From: CAZQSL01 sp964595945
GTDB lineage: Bacteria; UBP15; UBA6099; JAJRTR01
Reading direction: 5' to 3'
Length of the DNA: 10,364 nt
Assembly: GCA_964595945.1 (NCBI GenBank)
Contig: CAZQSL010000125.1
Location: 1-10,364 of the forward strand
Of this stretch, positions 6,405 to 10,364 are shown piece by piece. The notes under the pieces are model-generated. The model was not told the origin of the DNA. It saw only the letters and a list, made by a program, of their open reading frames with translations, and made no database searches. The position numbers and the translations under genes were made by a program. The stretch's first letter is position 1, and each line of letters opens with the position of its first letter.

Positions 6405-8342
6405 ATGAAAACTGCTACTGACATTCCCGGAAACGCAAGAACAGAAACAGGAACGAAGACTCTGCTTGCTGCCGCGATAATTGTGGTTTTGGCGTTTTTC
6501 GCTCAGGCCGCGACTGCCGGAGACAACACAACGCAAGAGGCAATTGATGCCGGAGAAGTTGTCGTCACGGATATAATGGACATGGATATTGGACAGTTCT
6601 TTGCCGGCACTGTGATCGTGTACGATGCGAAAGACATAGAAGCGATGCATCCAAAAAACATTCTCGAACTCCTTTCCGGCGCGACCGGAATATGGGGCGG
6701 ACGCACTTCCGTGCCCTACGGCGCCGGCTATGACGGGATCAATATCCGTGGGCAGGAGTCGTTTGACCGCGTTGCCATACTCATCGATGGCCGTCAGGAC
6801 AACATGATGAACATTATGGGCCATGCGCTGACCGATCCGCTCGTGGCGGACAACATAGAGCGCATCGAGGTCTACAAAGGCCCGGCGTCAGTGCTGTTCG
6901 GCGCAAACGCGCGCGGCGGCGCCATCAACATCGTTACGAAAAAATTCAGCGAAAAACCACGCGGAGAGATCACACAGTACATCGCGAGTTACGGGGGCAA
7001 CGGCACGAGCTTTGCCTACAGCGACATGCGCGACGGCTGGAGCGTGGTGACGACACTCGCGCGCACGGAGTCCGAAGCTTATTCGGATTTCAACGACGGC
7101 GGCAAATTCCAGGGGCGCAACTACAGTGTGAAACTCGGACATGAAACCGGAGCAAGCGGCTATATCACTGTGTCAGCCCGCCACAATTATTTCGAGGGCT
7201 ACGACCCCGACACAGCGGCCAATCCGGTCAGACGCAGCCGCGACGCCCTCGATGCCCAATACGACTTCACACGCTGGAATGTCAGAAATACCGTACAGGT
7301 ATATCATGGCATGGGACATCACAGAAATTATGGCACCGGCGCAAATGCAGACAACTTCGAATCACGCGACGCGGTCAACGGCATCAAGTGGGGGTTCGCC
7401 ACCGATTTTAACCCCAGGCTTTCACTTACTGGCGGAGTGCTGCGCGAAACTTACGGCGGCAAGGCAAAAAACCTGAATGGTTCGGGAGTGGATTTCTTTG
7501 CTGGCTCAGTATGTGGTTCATACAACTGGTGTGGCGTGCGCAAGACAGAAGTCCACACTGCCGCGGCAGTCAAAATCAGTTCGCGACTCACGGCAAACGC
7601 AGGTGCACGGGCCGTCAACAGCAGCATTACCGGCTGGCACACTGTGCCTGAGGCCGGACTCACCTACTCGTCTTCCGCCAATTCAAGCATTTCTGTCTCC
7701 TATTCGCAAGGCTATTATCTTCCAAGCCTGCGCGAATATCTGTTTTTCCCACGCCCGGCAAAATTCAATGACAGCCTTTCTCCGGAATTGTCCGAACAAT
7801 ACGACATAACATACAGAATATGGGAAGATAAATCATGGCGTGCCTCCGTATCAGCTTTCAGGATCACGGAGACAGACAGGATATATCAGGTCCCGGGCTG
7901 GCCCCCGTCTTATGTCAGCATCGACAACGGCGAAGAATTAACAGATGGTATCGAAGCGGAAATGGAGATCATGCTTCCATACAAAATGACTCTATCATTC
8001 GGCGCGGCATTTCTCGACATCGAGGACACATTCGGAGCGAGTGCCGTGGGTTATAAATCACTGACACCAGAAAAACAGTTCGACCTGAAACTGAAAAAAC
8101 ACGGCAAGGACTACAGCGCGGCACTCACTCTCACCCGCAGCGAAGACATTTACAATGGCGGCTGGCTGCCCGATTATACACTGCTCGACTTTGACCTTAA
8201 CATACCCGTGTGGAGCGACTCCAGTCTTTTCATCTCGGGGCGCAATCTGACGGATAAGGATTACTATCTCAGTAAATTCGGAGGAGCAGCCGTACTCGAA
8301 CCAGGGCGTTACTTCTCCGCAGGGATTCAATGGGTGTTCTGA
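6405..8342 (+). CDS. TonB-dependent outer-membrane receptor, probably for metal uptake
   Basis: The receptor imports a scarce ligand across the outer membrane using TonB-ExbB-ExbD energy. I prefer the ATG at 6405 (645 residues) because a G-run (6395-6400) lies 4 nt before it; the in-frame ATG at 6393 adds four residues. A hydrophobic signal segment spans about 20-38, with a likely cleavage near A-T-A-G. A TonB-box-like E51-V-V-V-T follows. The plug domain (about 65-170) has the expected L-S-G-A-T-G-I, I-N-I-R-G-Q, L-I-D-G-R, I-E-R-I-E-V-Y-K-G-P-A-S-V-L-F-G and G-G-A-I-N-I-V-T sequence. The rest is a beta-barrel with aromatic-rich strands, ending in Q-W-V-F with the terminal Phe used for barrel insertion. 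H301-G-M-G-H-H306 and a Cys pair (C370, C376) lie in barrel segments and could be loop metal or disulfide sites. Its stop overlaps the next start, coupling it to a metal ABC importer; zinc (ZnuD-like) is the simplest guess. Confidence 0.93.
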   Translation: MKTATDIPGNARTETGTKTLLAAAIIVVLAFFAQAATAGDNTTQEAIDAGEVVVTDIMDMDIGQFFAGTVIVYDAKDIEAMHPKNILELLSGATGIWGGRTSVPYGAGYDGINIRGQESFDRVAILIDGRQDNMMNIMGHALTDPLVADNIERIEVYKGPASVLFGANARGGAINIVTKKFSEKPRGEITQYIASYGGNGTSFAYSDMRDGWSVVTTLARTESEAYSDFNDGGKFQGRNYSVKLGHETGASGYITVSARHNYFEGYDPDTAANPVRRSRDALDAQYDFTRWNVRNTVQVYHGMGHHRNYGTGANADNFESRDAVNGIKWGFATDFNPRLSLTGGVLRETYGGKAKNLNGSGVDFFAGSVCGSYNWCGVRKTEVHTAAAVKISSRLTANAGARAVNSSITGWHTVPEAGLTYSSSANSSISVSYSQGYYLPSLREYLFFPRPAKFNDSLSPELSEQYDITYRIWEDKSWRASVSAFRITETDRIYQVPGWPPSYVSIDNGEELTDGIEAEMEIMLPYKMTLSFGAAFLDIEDTFGASAVGYKSLTPEKQFDLKLKKHGKDYSAALTLTRSEDIYNGGWLPDYTLLDFDLNIPVWSDSSLFISGRNLTDKDYYLSKFGGAAVLEPGRYFSAGIQWVF

Positions 8343-9193
8343 TGAAAAATACAATTAAGGCACTGCTCACATCGGTGCTGCTCATAACGGCTTTATCGCT
8401 TCTCTCCGTTTCACTTCAGGCCGCGAAGGGAGATGGTGGCAAACCTGTTCGCAAAAAAGTCCACATCGTCACGTCTGACACGATACTTGGAGAAATAACG
8501 AAGCAACTGCTGCCTTCAGCGAAATTCACAGTAACCTCTATCATGCCCTCCGATCAGTGTCCCGCACACTTCGACATATCGCCGGCTGACATCAGGCGCG
8601 TTGCCGACGCTCGCCTGATCATTGATTTCACGACCATGCCGCCTGACCTGAAAGACTTCAGCGCAAACCCTGACAGATTCATTGCGGTCTCAGGAGGCTC
8701 TCACAACTGGATGGTGCCTGACATATTCATCCGCGGCGTAAACGCAATCGCAAAACGGCTCATGGAAAAGCTTCCCCGCGACTCTTTCGCGATCGAAGCT
8801 AACAGAACAGCAACCGTGATGAAGATAACACGCTCGCAGAAAAACTGGCGCTCCGAACTCTCGAAAGCCGGCATCCCCGGCCACGCGGTCGTGGCCTCCG
8901 AGATGCAGCGCGAGCCGCTCGAATGGATGGGATTCCGGGTAGTGGCGACTTACGGCCGTCCCGAAACTCTCAGTGCGGGCGAGATTGCCGCAATTGTCAA
9001 AACTGCAAAAAAGCAGAAAGTGATACTTGTTGTCGACAATATGCAATCTGGCCCTAAAGCAGGAAAGGGCATTGCGCAGACACTCGGCGTGCCTCATGTT
9101 ACACTCTCAAATTTTCCCGATGAAAAAGGCTACGTTGCCACTGTCAACGATAATCTCAGGAAAATACTTCGCAATGTAAAACCCGTGAATTGA
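8342..9193 (+). CDS. Periplasmic metal-binding protein of a ZnuA/TroA-type (cluster A-I) ABC importer, variant ligand set
   Basis: The ATG at 8342 shares its A with the TGA of the receptor (TGATG), suggesting translational coupling, and begins a normal signal peptide (M-K-N-T-I-K, hydrophobic core 7-25, cleavage near A27-A28). An in-frame ATG at 8330 would add four residues and cannot be excluded. The mature protein follows the TroA plan: a V-T-S-D-T-I-L-G strand and helix, then H76-F-D-I-S-P-A-D-I matching the P-H-x-x-x-P-S-D ligand segment. H121-N-W-M-V-P-D matches the second (P-H-x-W-L-D-P) segment. D232 lies at the usual acidic ligand position. The third His, normally in H-D-A-F-x-Y, is replaced: the aligned stretch reads A-S186-E-M-Q-R-E-P-L-E-W. 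C73 lies close to H76. There is no His-rich loop. Its metal is therefore uncertain; zinc or manganese is inferred from family and context. Confidence 0.88.
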   Translation: MKNTIKALLTSVLLITALSLLSVSLQAAKGDGGKPVRKKVHIVTSDTILGEITKQLLPSAKFTVTSIMPSDQCPAHFDISPADIRRVADARLIIDFTTMPPDLKDFSANPDRFIAVSGGSHNWMVPDIFIRGVNAIAKRLMEKLPRDSFAIEANRTATVMKITRSQKNWRSELSKAGIPGHAVVASEMQREPLEWMGFRVVATYGRPETLSAGEIAAIVKTAKKQKVILVVDNMQSGPKAGKGIAQTLGVPHVTLSNFPDEKGYVATVNDNLRKILRNVKPVN

Positions 9194-9203
9194 GTTCGCC
9201 CAC

Positions 9204-9893
9204 ATGAACAGGCCGGCTGTCATTCTCGATAATATCATCGTGACGGAAAACGGAAAACGAATACTCGACGGCGTGAGCATGTCCGTCGCAGCCGGTGCGA
9301 TATGCGCCGTGACCGGACCGAACGGCGCGGGAAAAACCACGCTACTCGACGTGATTGCGGGCGTGCGGCAATTCGTGGGCGAAGTCCACATCCTGGGAGA
9401 ACCGGTTGCTGCACGCAGAAATACACGCCATCGACTCGCGATCGGATATGTTCCCCAACTGGTCGAAAACGAACAGCCGTTTCCCATCAAAGCTTCAGAA
9501 GTTGTGCTTTCAGGCTGCTACGGAAAAACAGGGCTGATGAAGAGACCAGGTCGCGCTGAACAATATGAAGCAGAGGCTCTCATGGAAAAATTCGGCATCG
9601 GCACCCGTATTGCCAATCAGGCATTTCATGAACTCTCCGGCGGCGAACGCCAGCGGATACTGATCGCGCGAGCCCTGATGCAGCATCCAGAAATCCTGCT
9701 GCTCGACGAGCCTTCCAACAATCTCGATGTGACGATCAGGGCCGAACTTGTAACGATACTCGACAACATCAATACGGCCAGCGGTTTGACGATAATATTC
9801 GTGACACATGACGGAGATTTGATCTCGAAAGCGCGCATGAAAGTCGTGAGACTCGAAAACGGAGTGATCGCTGGAGGCAGTGTATGCCACTGA
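9204..9893 (+). CDS. ABC transporter ATPase of a ZnuC/MntB-type metal importer
   Basis: This is the cytoplasmic ATP-hydrolysing subunit that powers the metal permease. All nucleotide-binding motifs are present in its 229 residues: Walker A G38-P-N-G-A-G-K-T-T46, a Q-loop in G-Y-V-P-Q, the signature L144-S-G-G-E148, Walker B I-L-L-L-D168-E169-P, a D-loop N-N-L-D and the switch His H202 in F-V-T-H-D. Length is normal for the family. It starts 10 bp after the binding-protein stop, with only a weak ribosome-binding site, and its last 10 bp overlap the permease gene. This gene order (binding protein, ATPase, permease) is the standard cluster A-I arrangement. Confidence in ABC ATPase is near certain; the metal assignment rests on its neighbours. 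Confidence 0.95.
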   Translation: MNRPAVILDNIIVTENGKRILDGVSMSVAAGAICAVTGPNGAGKTTLLDVIAGVRQFVGEVHILGEPVAARRNTRHRLAIGYVPQLVENEQPFPIKASEVVLSGCYGKTGLMKRPGRAEQYEAEALMEKFGIGTRIANQAFHELSGGERQRILIARALMQHPEILLLDEPSNNLDVTIRAELVTILDNINTASGLTIIFVTHDGDLISKARMKVVRLENGVIAGGSVCH

Positions 9894-10364
9894 CCGAAGC
9901 ACTGTCATATCCGGTAATCCGCAATGCGCTTGCAGCGTGTCTGCTGTGCGGACTATCATGCGCTGTCGTGTCCATATTCGTGGTATATCTGCGAATGCCG
10001 CTGATCGGAGTGGCAATGTCTCACGCAGCCTTTGCGGGCGCGGTGGGCGGCCTGTTATTCGGCACCGATGTTTTCGTATCATCGCTCGCAATGTGCCTGG
10101 TCGTATCAGCCATGACCGGTCCCGTTTCGGATGCGGCGGGTGTACACCGGGAAAATGTACTCGGCATAATGCTGTCGGCATTCATGGGGCTCGCGTTTCT
10201 GGGTCTCGGGATGATCGCGCGAAGCAAGGCAAACGCCCTCACGATGCTTTGGGGCGACATGCTGTCGGTCTCACGTGGCGAAATTACGGTGTCGGCGGTC
10301 ATTCTCGCCGGGATCGTGATCTTCGTCGCAGCACTTGGCAAAGAAATCCAGAGTGTACTTTTCC
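9884..10364 (+). CDS. ABC-3 family metal permease (ZnuB/MntC-type), 3' partial
   Basis: The ATG at 9884 lies inside the end of the ATPase gene, with GGAGG (9873-9877) 6 nt upstream. The frame stays open to the window edge, giving 160 residues of a protein that is usually 260-300 long. Hydrophobic segments are visible at about 14-36, 40-60, 63-82, 92-111 and 134-153. The family hallmark is present: M-P-L-I-G-V-A-M-S-H-A-A-F-A-G-A corresponds to the conserved L-x-G-D-A-L-S-H-A-x-x-P-G of ABC-3 permeases, with Val where Asp is usual and Ala where Pro is usual. A W-G-D-M-L loop later resembles the conserved F-G-x-x-L segment. It forms the inner-membrane channel of the importer, as a dimer with two ATPase subunits. 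The rest of the gene lies beyond the window. Confidence 0.9.
   Translation, partial: MPLTEALSYPVIRNALAACLLCGLSCAVVSIFVVYLRMPLIGVAMSHAAFAGAVGGLLFGTDVFVSSLAMCLVVSAMTGPVSDAAGVHRENVLGIMLSAFMGLAFLGLGMIARSKANALTMLWGDMLSVSRGEITVSAVILAGIVIFVAALGKEIQSVLF

Noticed and set aside
9510..10181. A 223-codon antisense frame across the ABC ATPase and permease genes
   Set aside because: The sense strand encodes complete ATPase motifs and an ABC-3 permease; the antisense translation is Arg/His-rich and featureless.

Overview
The window looks like a piece of chromosome from a diderm (Gram-negative-type) bacterium with a flagellar or chemotaxis heritage. The diderm inference rests on a TonB-dependent outer-membrane receptor and on proteins with signal peptides. 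Base composition is close to even GC. The first protein carries repeated GWNLI-type beta modules and an EPP-containing beta-sandwich, which recall cell-surface proteins of the Fibrobacteres-Chlorobi-Bacteroidetes group and related candidate phyla. That placement is an inference only; no rRNA or other phylogenetic marker is present.

Layout. 1-1272 (+): the 3' part of a large secreted or surface repeat protein, followed by a strong hairpin (1296-1350) and about 290 bp without a recognisable gene. 1640-2800 (+): cheB, a complete chemotaxis methylesterase with receiver and catalytic domains. 3028-4245 (+): a divergent protein with FliD (flagellar cap)-like segments, behind a plausible sigma-70-type promoter. 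4246-4538: a convergent intergenic gap holding a dense cluster of DnaA-box-like 9-mers, two of them perfect TTATCCACA, next to an AT-rich stretch. This is the most striking non-coding signal here and is a candidate replication origin or DnaA-binding locus. 4539-5921 (-): an exported three-domain protein (rhodanese, Cys-less thioredoxin-like domain, TlpA-like domain with an incomplete CxxC). 5922-6404: a long divergent intergenic region with a promoter overlapped by an inverted repeat. 6405-10364 (+): a tightly packed metal-uptake operon of a TonB-dependent receptor, a cluster A-I (ZnuA/TroA-type) binding protein, an ABC ATPase and an ABC-3 family permease that runs off the window end.

How the genes work together. 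The last four genes form one transport route: capture and passage through the outer membrane by the receptor, periplasmic binding by the ZnuA-like protein, then import through the permease driven by the ATPase. Junctions are TGATG, a 10-bp gap and a 10-bp overlap, which fits co-transcription from the promoter at 6339-6368. The binding protein keeps two of the three usual His ligands, so the substrate (zinc, manganese or another metal) is left open. cheB and the FliD-like gene both point to motility but have separate upstream regions. Nothing in the window is clearly a mobile element, CRISPR array, tRNA or rRNA.
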